A stretch of 25,119 nucleotides of DNA from an uncultured Agathobacter sp. (GCA_934359755.1 CAKRLV010000035.1:1-25119), one strand, 5' to 3'. Positions 14,526-22,460 are shown, numbered from the stretch's first letter. Notes: a model not told the origin generated them from the sequence alone. Numbers and translations are program-made.

Positions 14526-16220
14526 TTATCTACCGAACTGCATATCGTTGTTACCAGAATCTGTTGTGAACATCTCAAGCATGTTGATTGGATCGTTGTA
14601 ATCCATAAGCCATCCCTCACGTGCGAAGTCAAACTGTCCTTCTTTACGAGCATTAAGGAATACATTCCACTCCTGCTGCTCAATTTTAAGATTGATTCCT
14701 ACAGCTGAAAGGTCAGCCTGGATTGCCTCACCAATCTTAACATTTACTTCTGCGTTGTTTGTAAGGTATGTGAACTCAACTGTCTGAGTTAACTGTCCTG
14801 TAGATGAATCGTATAATCCGATAGACTCAAGCAACTGCTTAGCCTCTTCTACATTTGCTTCATAGTCTGTACCATAGTAATCTTTGTTCTTGAATTCTCC
14901 ACCATTACCATCTACAACACCTTCTGGAATGAATGTAGTTGCAATCTTCTGATCGCACTGTACTATTGTGTCGATGATATACTGACGATCGATAAGAAGG
15001 CAGATTGCATGTCTGAATACTGCGGCCTGCTCATCATCTAATCCTAACTCAGAGTAAAGCTTTGAGTTGATGTTAAATCCTGCATAGTAAGTTCCAAGGT
15101 TGTCTACTGTATAGAACTCTTTTGTAAGCTTCTTAGCTGCTTTCATCTCAGCTGTTGGAACGCTATCGATGAAATCAAGGTCACCGTTCTGGTATGCTGT
15201 GTAAGCTGTAACATCATCGCTTGTAAGCATAACATTAAGGTTCTTGATGCTTACGCTGTCAGCATCCCAGTAATTAGGATTCTTCTCATAAACCATGCTT
15301 GAATCATGTTTCCAGGACTTAAGTGTATATGCACCGTTTGTTACGAAATTCTCTGTAGCATCATTTGCCCAGTCAGAATTTGATGCAACAACTTCCTCAT
15401 CAACTGGGAAGAAGAATGGGAATGCACATAAATCTAAGAAGTAAGGTGTAACAGCTTTAAGCTTAACTGTTAATGTCTTTCCATCTTCTGATGCAACTAC
15501 ATCATCATCTGCAAGACCCTTTGTCGCATCATATCCACCAAAAACTGCACATAAGTAGCTGTAATCTGCAGCTGTCTCTGGGTTAGCTGCTCTCTTCCAA
15601 GAATACTCGAAATCTGTAGCGTCTAAGTCATCACCATTAGACCACTTAAGCCCCTCACGCATCTTGAATGTATATGTTAATCCATCCTCTGATACTTCGT
15701 AGCTCTCTGCACAAGCTGGCTCAAGCTCACCCTTATCATTGTAACGCATTAATCCTTCAAAACTGTTAACTGCAAGACATCCACCATCTACAGTACTGTT
15801 AAGTGCTGGATCGATATGATCTGGCTCAGATGCCATGTAGATATTTAACTCATCTGCATTCTTAGAGTTTGTAGCTTTGTAGAAATACTTCATTCCTTCT
15901 ACAGTTGAATAAACACCTTTTACATAGTCCTTCAACATATACTGATCATTATAGTAGTAAAGTGGAATGATACACCATGTATCCATGAGCATGTCCTCTG
16001 CCTGGTGCATTAACTCTGCACGCTTTGCAAGGTCTGTCTCTGTACGAATCTGCTCAACTAATGCATCATACTCTGACCAGTCTACAGCTTTTGATGTCTC
16101 TGAAGCTGTCTGAGTTTCTTTTTCATTAGTCTTGCTGTCTGTTGAGCTCTTGCTTCCACATGCAACTAAGCTAAGTGCCATAGCTGCAACAAGAGCAACT
16201 GAAACTAATCTCTTTTTCAT
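14526..16220 (-). CDS. oppA: Oligopeptide-binding lipoprotein OppA (SBP_bac_5-like), circularly permuted
   Basis: A 564-residue lipoprotein: signal peptide, lipobox LVAC with Cys21, Ser/Thr/Glu-rich linker to about 45. Residues 46-118 (WSEYDALVEQIRTETDLAKR... AELMHQAEDMLMD... CIIPLYYYNDQYMLKDYVKG) are the segment that normally closes the C-terminus of peptide-binding proteins. The canonical mature N-terminus follows from about 123 (ELNIYMASEPDHIDPALNS... SFEGLMRYN... KMREGLKWSNGD...), and the protein stops at GNNDMQFGR, exactly where relatives continue with a NPEYDxLI-type segment. The old termini are joined by only a few residues. ATG at 16220 follows GGAGG. It is the last gene of the opp operon and should capture peptides for OppBC. 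Confidence 0.9.
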   Translation of the reverse strand: MKKRLVSVALVAAMALSLVACGSKSSTDSKTNEKETQTASETSKAVDWSEYDALVEQIRTETDLAKRAELMHQAEDMLMDTWCIIPLYYYNDQYMLKDYVKGVYSTVEGMKYFYKATNSKNADELNIYMASEPDHIDPALNSTVDGGCLAVNSFEGLMRYNDKGELEPACAESYEVSEDGLTYTFKMREGLKWSNGDDLDATDFEYSWKRAANPETAADYSYLCAVFGGYDATKGLADDDVVASEDGKTLTVKLKAVTPYFLDLCAFPFFFPVDEEVVASNSDWANDATENFVTNGAYTLKSWKHDSSMVYEKNPNYWDADSVSIKNLNVMLTSDDVTAYTAYQNGDLDFIDSVPTAEMKAAKKLTKEFYTVDNLGTYYAGFNINSKLYSELGLDDEQAAVFRHAICLLIDRQYIIDTIVQCDQKIATTFIPEGVVDGNGGEFKNKDYYGTDYEANVEEAKQLLESIGLYDSSTGQLTQTVEFTYLTNNAEVNVKIGEAIQADLSAVGINLKIEQQEWNVFLNARKEGQFDFAREGWLMDYNDPINMLEMFTTDSGNNDMQFGR

Positions 16221-16263
16221 TGTTCTTTCCTCCTATTACATGAAAAATAAATATGTTAAAACC

Positions 16264-16288
16264 CAGGAATCTATATATCAGATTCCTG
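16264..16288 (-). other. Intercistronic hairpin between oppF and oppA
   Basis: CAGGAATCT (16264-16272) pairs perfectly with AGATTCCTG (16280-16288), loop of 7. The minus-strand tail GGTTTTAAC is a weak T run. It may act as a leaky terminator or as a processing and stability element that raises the amount of oppA message relative to oppBCDF. Confidence 0.55.
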
Positions 16289-16302
16289 AAGTTGAAACCA
16301 AA

Positions 16303-17304
16303 TTAGCGGTTCCAGCATGCAACAAGATGACCATTTCCTCTATCTTCAAGTGCCGGGCACTCTGCTGCACACTTGTCTGTTGCATATTTGCAGCGTGTAC
16401 GGAACGGGCATCCACTAGGCATATGAAGAGGTGAAGGAACATCTCCTTCAAGCACAATACGATGGCTTTTTCTGGCAGTCTCAGGATCTGGAATAGGTAC
16501 TGCCGAAAGAAGTGACTCTGTATATGGATGAATTGGACTGTCCATAAGTTCGTCCGCATCAGCCATTTCCATCATATGTCCAAGGTACATAACTGCAATT
16601 CTATCTGAAATATGCTGTACTACGAGAAGATCATGTGCAATAAAGAGATAAGATAATCCTCTTTGTGCCTGCAAATCTTCAAACATATTTACAACCTGTG
16701 CCTGAATAGATACATCAAGCGCTGATACCGGCTCGTCACAGACGATGAACTTAGGATCAACCGCAAGTGCTCTGGCAATACCAATACGCTGACGCTGTCC
16801 ACCTGAGAACTCATGCGCATATCGTGTAGCATGCTCTGCATTAAGTCCTACAGTCTCCATCAGATCTAATATCTTCTCATGACGTTCTTTACGATTGCTG
16901 TAAAGCTTATGAACATCAAGAGGTTCTCCGATTATATCCTCAACAGTCATTCTAGGATTGAGTGATGAATATGGATCCTGAAATACCATCTGCATCTGTT
17001 TACGATATGGCTTCATGTTCACATCAATCTTATTCTCACTGTCAAATATCACATTCCCATCAAATTCAATTCGGCCAGCTGTTGGCTGATATAGACGAAG
17101 TAGTGTACGCCCTACTGTGGTCTTACCACAGCCTGACTCTCCAACAAGACCAAGTGTCTCACCTGGCTTTATTGCAAATGACACATCATCTACTGCCTTA
17201 AGTGTCATCTTCTTAAATCCATCACGAACAGGGAAATACTGCTTCAAATGGTCAACTTTAAGCAGGTAGTCATTTGAACTCTGCTGATTCGATTCTTTAC
17301 TCAT
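16303..17304 (-). CDS. oppF: Oligopeptide ABC importer ATPase OppF/DppF
   Basis: A 333-residue ATPase with Walker A GESGCGKTT, Q-loop MVFQDPYSSLNPRMT, signature LSGGQ variant FSGGQRQR, Walker B FIVCDEPVSALDVS and switch His in AHDLLV. The oligopeptide family C-terminal Cys-rich segment GCPFRTRCKYATDKC follows. The ATG at 17304 overlaps the end of oppD by eight bases (ATGAGTAA), with GGAGG upstream, so translation is coupled. It forms the ATPase pair with OppD. Confidence 0.93.
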   Translation of the reverse strand: MSKESNQQSSNDYLLKVDHLKQYFPVRDGFKKMTLKAVDDVSFAIKPGETLGLVGESGCGKTTVGRTLLRLYQPTAGRIEFDGNVIFDSENKIDVNMKPYRKQMQMVFQDPYSSLNPRMTVEDIIGEPLDVHKLYSNRKERHEKILDLMETVGLNAEHATRYAHEFSGGQRQRIGIARALAVDPKFIVCDEPVSALDVSIQAQVVNMFEDLQAQRGLSYLFIAHDLLVVQHISDRIAVMYLGHMMEMADADELMDSPIHPYTESLLSAVPIPDPETARKSHRIVLEGDVPSPLHMPSGCPFRTRCKYATDKCAAECPALEDRGNGHLVACWNR

Positions 17305-18301
17305 TAGCTTTTCCCTCCTCGACCATCTTCTTAATATTCATCCAGCATGATGCCAGGTGATCCTCACCAACCCAGATTTCTTCTGGAACTTCATTCAGAC
17401 ATACTTTCATAGCCTCTTCACAACGTGGGCAGAAAGCACATCCATTTGGCATATTTAAAAGGTTAATAGGTGTTCCACCGATAGGAACAAGTCTGTCTTT
17501 GGAATTTGACTTAGTAGGGATTGAACGCAGCAATCCTTTTGTATACTCATGCGCTGGACTATAGAAAATTGCATCAGCAGTTCCTCTTTCACATACACGT
17601 CCACCATACATAACGATAATCTCATCGCACATTGAAGCAATAACACCAAGATCATGTGTAACCATGATAATTGCCATTCCCATCTTCTTTTGCAGAGTCT
17701 GCATAAGTTCAAGGATCTGTGCCTGAATTGTAACATCAAGAGCTGTTGTAGGCTCGTCCGCAATAAGAATATCCGGCTCACATGCTAGTGCCATAGCTAT
17801 CATTACACGCTGTCTCATACCACCTGATAATTCGTGTGGATACTGCTCTACACGCTTTTCTGGTTCATTAACACCAACAAGTGAAAGCATCTCGATTGCA
17901 CGTTCTTTTGCTTCTTTCTTAGTACGGTTAGTATGAAGAAGCACAGCCTCCTCAAGCTGATATCCTACTGTAAAAACAGGATTAAGTGATGTCATAGGAT
18001 CCTGGAAAATTATTGAACAACATTTTCCACGGAAGTCTGCCATCTGCTTATGATTCCATTTGGTGATATCCTCACCTTTAAATTTAACTGAACCACCAGT
18101 GATTGCACCGTTCTCAGCTAATATCTGCATTACTGAATATGCTGTAACTGATTTACCAGAACCAGACTCACCTACAATACCAAGAGTCTTTCCCGGCTCA
18201 AGCTTAAAGCTTACACCATTTACAGCTGATACATCTCCATTGTCTGTCTTGAAGGTAGTGTGCAGATCAGATACTTCAAGAACATATTTATTATCTTCCA
18301 T
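17297..18301 (-). CDS. oppD: Oligopeptide ABC importer ATPase OppD/DppD
   Basis: About 334 residues, starting MEDNKYVLEVSDLHTTF. Walker A GESGSGKSV, Q-loop IIFQDPMTSLNPVFT, signature LSGGMRQR, Walker B ILIADEPTTALDVT, switch His in VTHDLGV. The GGMRQRVMIAMAL signature and C-terminal GCAFCPRCEEAMKVC segment are typical of OppD. Start at 18301 because AAGGAG lies 8 bases upstream; the GTG at 18310 sits directly on that ribosome site. Pairs with OppF at the OppBC permease. Confidence 0.92.
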   Translation of the reverse strand: MEDNKYVLEVSDLHTTFKTDNGDVSAVNGVSFKLEPGKTLGIVGESGSGKSVTAYSVMQILAENGAITGGSVKFKGEDITKWNHKQMADFRGKCCSIIFQDPMTSLNPVFTVGYQLEEAVLLHTNRTKKEAKERAIEMLSLVGVNEPEKRVEQYPHELSGGMRQRVMIAMALACEPDILIADEPTTALDVTIQAQILELMQTLQKKMGMAIIMVTHDLGVIASMCDEIIVMYGGRVCERGTADAIFYSPAHEYTKGLLRSIPTKSNSKDRLVPIGGTPINLLNMPNGCAFCPRCEEAMKVCLNEVPEEIWVGEDHLASCWMNIKKMVEEGKANE

Positions 18302-18316
18302 TCTACTCACTCCTTA

Positions 18317-19375
18317 CTATTTTGATAATTTAGGGTCAAATGCGTCTCTGAGTCCATCACCTAAGAGGTTAAGTGCCAGTACAATAAGACAAATTGTAAT
18401 AGCTGGGAAAATCAGACGCAGTGGATAACTCTGAAGTCCATTACGTGCACTGTTTGCTAAAGATCCAAGTGATGGCATTGGAGCCGATACTCCCAGACCG
18501 ATAAATGACAGATAACTCTCTGTGAAAATCGCAGAAGGAATCTGAAGTGCTGTAGTAATAATAATTACCGACAAACAGTTTGGTAAAATATGACGACGGA
18601 TAGTACGTGCTGAAGATGTACCGATACATCTTGCTGCAAGAATATATTCGTTCTGTTTAATTGTAAGGATCTGACCACGGATAAGTCTGGCCATACCAAC
18701 CCAGTACAAACATCCAAATACTACAAACAGAGCTATCATGTTAACTCCAATCTTTGAAAGTACTGTTCCTTTTATAGCATCTGCAAGAACTTCATTAAAT
18801 ACTACCGAAAGTAAAATAATAAGAAGCATATCTGGCAATGAATAGATAACATCTACTATTCTCATCATTATCATATCAACTTTACCACCGCAGAAACCTG
18901 AAATAGAACCATAAAGAATACCTATAACAAGAACAAGGATAGATGCGAACACACCTACACCAAGTGAAACCCTTGCACCATATACTACACGGATGAAGTA
19001 ATCTCTTCCTAATTCATCAGTTCCAAATATATGTGGGAAAAGTTTCTCACCTGCATCTATCTTAGCCTGCTCCGCTTCACTATACTGGAATGGACCAAGA
19101 TTCTGTGCACCTTTTACGATATCAGCATATCCATAAGGTACAATCTTAGGTGCAAAAATAATTATAAGAATAAGTAATACCAAAATTATAATAGCACCAA
19201 CAGCAAGTGGATTCTTACGGAGACGTCTCATACCATCTTTAAAAAATGTAGTAGATTCTCCCATTACCTCCTGCTGACGTTTTTCTTCTTCAGTTGCCTT
19301 AGAAAAATCTTTCATGTTGAACTTACTAAGGTCTATCTGAGCTGAAAAAGGGGCTTTTTTCATATTTTCATTCAT
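18317..19375 (-). CDS. oppC: Oligopeptide ABC importer permease OppC
   Basis: A 352-residue permease. A cytoplasmic N-terminal extension of about 55 residues precedes the first helix (AVGAIIILVLLILIIIFAP). A large extracytoplasmic loop follows with the family motif HIFGTDELGRDYFIRVVYGARVS (read HIFGTDELGRDYF then IRVVYGARVS). The coupling loop is AARCIGTSSARTIRRHILPN, and the GLGVSAPMPSLGSLANSARN region is highly conserved. Six helices in total. ATG at 19375, AAGGAG 10 bases upstream, 14 bases after oppB. Forms the membrane pore with OppB. Confidence 0.93.
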   Translation of the reverse strand: MNENMKKAPFSAQIDLSKFNMKDFSKATEEEKRQQEVMGESTTFFKDGMRRLRKNPLAVGAIIILVLLILIIIFAPKIVPYGYADIVKGAQNLGPFQYSEAEQAKIDAGEKLFPHIFGTDELGRDYFIRVVYGARVSLGVGVFASILVLVIGILYGSISGFCGGKVDMIMMRIVDVIYSLPDMLLIILLSVVFNEVLADAIKGTVLSKIGVNMIALFVVFGCLYWVGMARLIRGQILTIKQNEYILAARCIGTSSARTIRRHILPNCLSVIIITTALQIPSAIFTESYLSFIGLGVSAPMPSLGSLANSARNGLQSYPLRLIFPAITICLIVLALNLLGDGLRDAFDPKLSK

Positions 19376-19389
19376 CTTAAATCTTCTCC

Positions 19390-20301
19390 TTAATCAAGCT
19401 TAATACGTGGATCAATGAGCTTATAAACAATATCTGTAATAAGATTTGCAAATACCATAATCACCGCAAGGAATAATGTAGTAGCCATAATCATAGTATA
19501 ATCACGGTTAGTGATACAGCTTACAAACTTAGAACCTAGTCCACCGATATTGAAAATACTTTCGATAACCATAGAGCCTGTAAGAATACCACCAATCATA
19601 GGTCCTATATAAGTAATTACAGGAATAAGTGCATTACGAAGTCCATGCACAAATATAATCTTTTTAGAGCTTACACCTTTTGCTTTTGCAGTACGAATGT
19701 AATCCTGTCCTAACGCATCAAGCATAGATGTCTTTGTCAGACGTGTAATATATGCCATAGGCGAAAGTGATAATGAAAGCACTGGTAATACCACCATGTT
19801 GCTATCTGAATTAAATGCCTGCACAACACCAAGCTTTATACAGAAGAAGTATAATAACAGTGTCGCAATAACGAATGATGGCATTGATGTAATAAGCGTA
19901 ATTAAGAATACTATAATTCGGTCCGGCCATTTATTTCTCATCAGCGCCGCAATAGAGCCGAGTACTATACCAACTACTATCGCAACCAGTGCCGCCAGAA
20001 GTCCAAGCTTAGCTGAAATTGGAAAGCTCTCTCCAATGATATCTGCAATCGGACGCTCGGTCTTAAGACTCACACCAAAGTCACCATGCAGCGCATTTAC
20101 CATATAGTTCTTATACTGGACTATAAGTGGCTGATCTAATCCATAACGTGCCTCTAATTGTTCCATAACCGCCGGGCTCTTTGCCTTCTCTGAATTGAAT
20201 GGACCACCTGGTATCGCATTCATAGAGAAAAATGTAATAAGGCTGATTATGAAGATTGTAAGAATTGCAAGCAAAATTCTTTTTACAATGTACTTACCCA
20301 T
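19390..20301 (-). CDS. oppB: Oligopeptide ABC importer permease OppB
   Basis: A 303-residue permease with an N-terminal helix (ILLAILTIFIISLITFFSM), family motif LDQPLIVQYKNYM with GDFGVSLKT, a coupling loop YIRTAKAKGVSSKKIIFVHG and the C-terminal GSMVIESIFNIGGLG segment. Six helices. ATG at 20301 with GAGGAG upstream. It is the first gene of oppBCDFA; gene order and coupled spacing indicate one transcript from the promoter at 20484-20511, passing a terminator-like hairpin in the leader. Confidence 0.93.
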   Translation of the reverse strand: MGKYIVKRILLAILTIFIISLITFFSMNAIPGGPFNSEKAKSPAVMEQLEARYGLDQPLIVQYKNYMVNALHGDFGVSLKTERPIADIIGESFPISAKLGLLAALVAIVVGIVLGSIAALMRNKWPDRIIVFLITLITSMPSFVIATLLLYFFCIKLGVVQAFNSDSNMVVLPVLSLSLSPMAYITRLTKTSMLDALGQDYIRTAKAKGVSSKKIIFVHGLRNALIPVITYIGPMIGGILTGSMVIESIFNIGGLGSKFVSCITNRDYTMIMATTLFLAVIMVFANLITDIVYKLIDPRIKLD

Positions 20302-20395
20302 TTTTTATTTCTCCTCTTATTTATTTAAAAGCGTTATTGATGCATCATGTTACAACAATACCACTTTACCGCAACAGAGTTTTTGTCTAATACGC

Positions 20396-20432
20396 AAAAA
20401 AGTGCGAATGACGCCTTTGTCATTGCACACTT
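20396..20432 (-). terminator. Intrinsic terminator inside the opp operon leader (possible attenuator)
   Basis: Minus-strand AAGTGTGCAATGAC pairs with GTCATTCGCACTT around AAAGGC with one small bulge, and six T follow. It lies downstream of the opp promoter and about 95 bases before the oppB start. A short ORF starting at the ATG inside the stem and another of 8 codons (GTGGCAGAG...) precede or overlap it. No T-box or known riboswitch core is visible. Confidence 0.6.
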
Positions 20433-20483
20433 AATTCTTACTACCTAATACACATGTCGCTCTGCCACGAACAATTCTCTATT

Positions 20484-20511
20484 ATTATACACAGATTCCC
20501 TACTTTGTCAA
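20484..20511 (-). promoter_or_regulatory. SigA-type promoter of the opp operon
   Basis: On the minus strand TTGACA (20511-20506), 16 bases, then TATAAT (20489-20484). Both boxes match consensus perfectly. The predicted leader to oppB is about 175 nucleotides. Confidence 0.75.
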
Positions 20512-20873
20512 TCTGATATAAAAACTAGTATATATCGTATATTTATTAATTATTATGCACAATTTCTTGTTATTTGGTATATTTATTCAAGTCTAAAAAC
20601 ACTTTTTAAATTTTTATACAACTGTAGCATTATAGTACCTAAATATTTTTTTATATTGTTCCGCAAAATATGCACGTTAAAACCATTATTTTATACCGCT
20701 TTTTTCCTTTATATTATATGCTTAAAGGGTGAAAAGTATCATTGATGCATGCTTGATAGCAATTGGTTGTATACCTTAGTGAGCCTGATATCGTTATATA
20801 TATGCATAGATAGTAATATCTCATGCACACAAAACTGCGATTATAATGTATAATATTACTGTTACTGTTGAGA
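20512..20873. other. AT-rich intergenic region with no recognised gene
   Basis: No ORF with a credible ribosome site. Features seen: a weak hairpin GATAT...ATATC (about 20787-20820) and tandem TATAAT-like sequences near 20842-20855 on the plus strand, which could be the -10 of a transcript covering the structured region downstream; a matching -35 box is not clear. Confidence 0.4.
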
Positions 20874-20980
20874 CGCATAGCATGACACTACACTGTCAGG
20901 CTATGCGCCACAGCGTTAATTACTGAGTTACTACAGTCCCATGCCTGGTAGATGCATTTTAAATGGGCTGTAATCGTTGC
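20874..20980 (+). ncRNA. Candidate structured RNA or long leader, class unassigned
   Basis: Two strong helices lie next to each other. First, CGCATAGC (20874-20881), bulge, TGACA, loop CTACAC, TGTCA, bulge, GCTATGCG (20900-20907). Second, TACAG-T-CCCAT (20932-20942) with ATGGG-CTGTA (20963-20972), enclosed by CAGC (about 20911) with GCTG (about 20979). The region has higher GC than the surrounding gap and no ORF. A further small hairpin TCAC...GTGA follows. No 6S, tmRNA, SRP, RNase P, T-box or riboswitch core that I know fits. The strand is inferred from the downstream gene. Confidence 0.4.
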
Positions 20981-21071
20981 TGGTCACACCGTTAGGAGTG
21001 AAGTGAAACATATTACTTAATGATTTAGAAATCATACATTTCTAAATAAATATATAATGAAAGGAAAAAAT

Positions 21072-21401
21072 ATGCTTACCTATGATGATGCTTTAAATCT
21101 TGAATATTATAAGAAGACTGACTACACCGGCTGGATGGGCGGTATGCGCTTTAGGATAAAAAAGGAAGAACCTGTTATAAAAGAGGCTACAGAAGACGAA
21201 CCAGAGGTAAAAGGTGATTCAATATTCCATGTGTGGATCTGGCCTGGTCCTTATATCTTCGATCTGACAGATAAGTCCAGGATGATTGAAAATAAATTTC
21301 CATTCACAAACGAGGGAAAAGAGCAGGCTGTAGACTGGATAAACGAACAATATGATATTAACAAATCAAAATGGCCTCGTCGAAAAACTGATGAAGTGTA
21401 A
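21072..21401 (+). CDS. Small conserved-looking hypothetical protein
   Basis: A 109-residue soluble acidic protein beginning MLTYDDALNLEYYKKTDYTG. It has an aromatic, beta-rich centre (SIFHVWIWPGPYIFDLTD) and an amphipathic C-terminal helix (EGKEQAVDWINEQYDINKS). No signal peptide, membrane segment or catalytic motif is visible. The ATG at 21072 follows AAAGGA by 6 bases; an ATG 15 bases upstream has no ribosome site. It stands alone between a structured leader and a terminator. I do not recognise the family. Confidence 0.6.
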   Translation: MLTYDDALNLEYYKKTDYTGWMGGMRFRIKKEEPVIKEATEDEPEVKGDSIFHVWIWPGPYIFDLTDKSRMIENKFPFTNEGKEQAVDWINEQYDINKSKWPRRKTDEV

Positions 21402-21406
21402 CAAAA

Positions 21407-21430
21407 AACCCTTGGAAATCTCCAAGGGTT
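21407..21430. terminator. Bidirectional terminator between hypothetical gene and tRNA-Ile
   Basis: A perfect 10-bp stem, AACCCTTGGA with TCCAAGGGTT, loop AATC. On the minus strand the stem is followed by TTTTTT, so it ends the tRNA-Ile transcript; on the plus side the tail is weaker. Confidence 0.8.
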
Positions 21431-21437
21431 AATTAAG

Positions 21438-21511
<74 letters not shown>

Positions 21512-21551
21512 ATATGAACAGTAATAACTGCTGCATCTGTGACACTGTGAT

Positions 21552-21580
21552 ATTCTACATCATTCTCCATAATTCGTCAA
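21552..21580 (-). promoter_or_regulatory. SigA-type promoter of tRNA-Ile
   Basis: Minus-strand TTGACG (21580-21575), 17 bases, TAGAAT (21557-21552), about 40 bases before the tRNA 5' end. Confidence 0.65.
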
Positions 21581-21581
21581 G

Positions 21582-21622
21582 TACAAATTTATGTTAATTT
21601 AAAATACAAATTAATGTTAATT
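21582..21622. repeat. Short direct repeat upstream of the tRNA-Ile promoter
   Basis: TACAAATTTATGTTAATT (21582-21599) and TACAAATTAATGTTAATT (21605-21622) differ at one base, period 23. AT-rich and next to the -35 box, so it could act as an UP-element-like tract. Confidence 0.6.
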
Positions 21623-21649
21623 CTGAAGAATGTACCGCCCTTATATTAA

Positions 21650-21729
21650 TACGGGCAACAGGACTTGAACCTGCACGGTCTCCCACTAGAACCTAAATCT
21701 AGCGCGTCTGCCAATTCCGCCATGCCCGC
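21650..21729 (-). tRNA. tRNA-Leu (anticodon TAG)
   Basis: An 80-nt class II tRNA with a variable arm (TGGGAGACCG region). Acceptor GCGGGCA pairs with TGCCCGT (first pair G-T). Anticodon loop TTTAGGT gives TAG. T arm has GGTTCAAGTCC. CCA is not encoded. Confidence 0.93.
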
Positions 21730-21761
21730 ATATATGTAAGCTTTTGCTCACAGCAATGACT

Positions 21762-21790
21762 ATTATATATGTAAACCACCTAAAATGCAA
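21762..21790 (-). promoter_or_regulatory. SigA-type promoter of tRNA-Leu
   Basis: Minus-strand TTGCAT (21790-21785), 17 bases, TATAAT (21767-21762), about 33 bases before the tRNA. Confidence 0.65.
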
Positions 21791-21833
21791 CAATTAATTT
21801 CAAAAAAGATTACACTCTGTTAACAGGCCTATG

Positions 21834-22424
21834 TTAGCAGTCGCCAATAGTCTTTCTTTCCACGTCAATTTCCATCATTTCACAATTCTGCTGCATATGT
21901 TCCCAGAAGCGCTCAATTGGAATATCAAGAAGCTGGTTGATTATACTAAGATTCATCGCACCATGCCCTGACACAAGAATATTTTTCCCTTCCTTAAGCT
22001 GTGGAATTAGAATTTCCTTAATAAACTCTCCAGTTCTTTTATACAATTCCTCAAAGCTTTCCGAACCTGCATCTGGAACATAGTCTGACGGTGCCTTAAA
22101 CAGCTTGTACATCGGATGCTCTGGCTGGTGGAAAACACCTTTTGTTCCTTCATGCTCACCAAAGCACATTTCGATTAGTCTGTCATCTTTAACAATCTTC
22201 GTGTCTCTTCCTTCAAAAAGAATACAAGCCGTCTCATATGCCCTTCTAAGAGGCGATGTATAACAGATGTCAACTGCTATATCTTTGTATTTTAATGCCG
22301 CCTCTTTCGCCATATTTCTTCCATTTTCATTAAGAGGGATATCGGTTCTTCCCTGAAGCATATGCTCCACATTCCAGTCCGTCTGTCCATGTCTTATTAT
22401 GTATAAATGTCCCATTTTCATCAT
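21834..22424 (-). CDS. Histidine phosphatase superfamily protein (phosphoglycerate mutase-like)
   Basis: About 196 residues. The catalytic RHGQTDWN motif is near the N-terminus (phospho-His), with a second Arg in SPLRRAYETA, the Glu in the FGEHEG segment and the second His in SGHGAMN. This set makes it an active branch-2-like phosphatase, not a cofactor-dependent mutase of glycolysis, which is longer. The substrate could be a sugar phosphate or alpha-ribazole phosphate; it is not determinable here. Start is the ATG at 22424 or the next codon at 22421, both behind GAGGAAAGGA; a longer form at 22439 lacks a ribosome site. It lies downstream of the methyltransferase on the same strand. Confidence 0.85.
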   Translation of the reverse strand: MMKMGHLYIIRHGQTDWNVEHMLQGRTDIPLNENGRNMAKEAALKYKDIAVDICYTSPLRRAYETACILFEGRDTKIVKDDRLIEMCFGEHEGTKGVFHQPEHPMYKLFKAPSDYVPDAGSESFEELYKRTGEFIKEILIPQLKEGKNILVSGHGAMNLSIINQLLDIPIERFWEHMQQNCEMMEIDVERKTIGDC

Positions 22425-22460
22425 TATTCCTTTCCTCATTAGTAAATACTAATTTATAAT

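Noticed and set aside
11088..16220. The swapped order of the two binding proteins as sequencing or assembly error.
   Set aside because: Both reading frames are open from signal peptide to stop, ribosome sites and neighbouring spacing are normal, and break points differ. An assembly join would not keep signal peptides fused in frame in two genes. It still deserves confirmation by long reads.
20301..20511. The opp leader as a T-box or amino acid riboswitch.
   Set aside because: No T-box conserved sequence, specifier loop or lysine/glycine/SAM aptamer core can be found.
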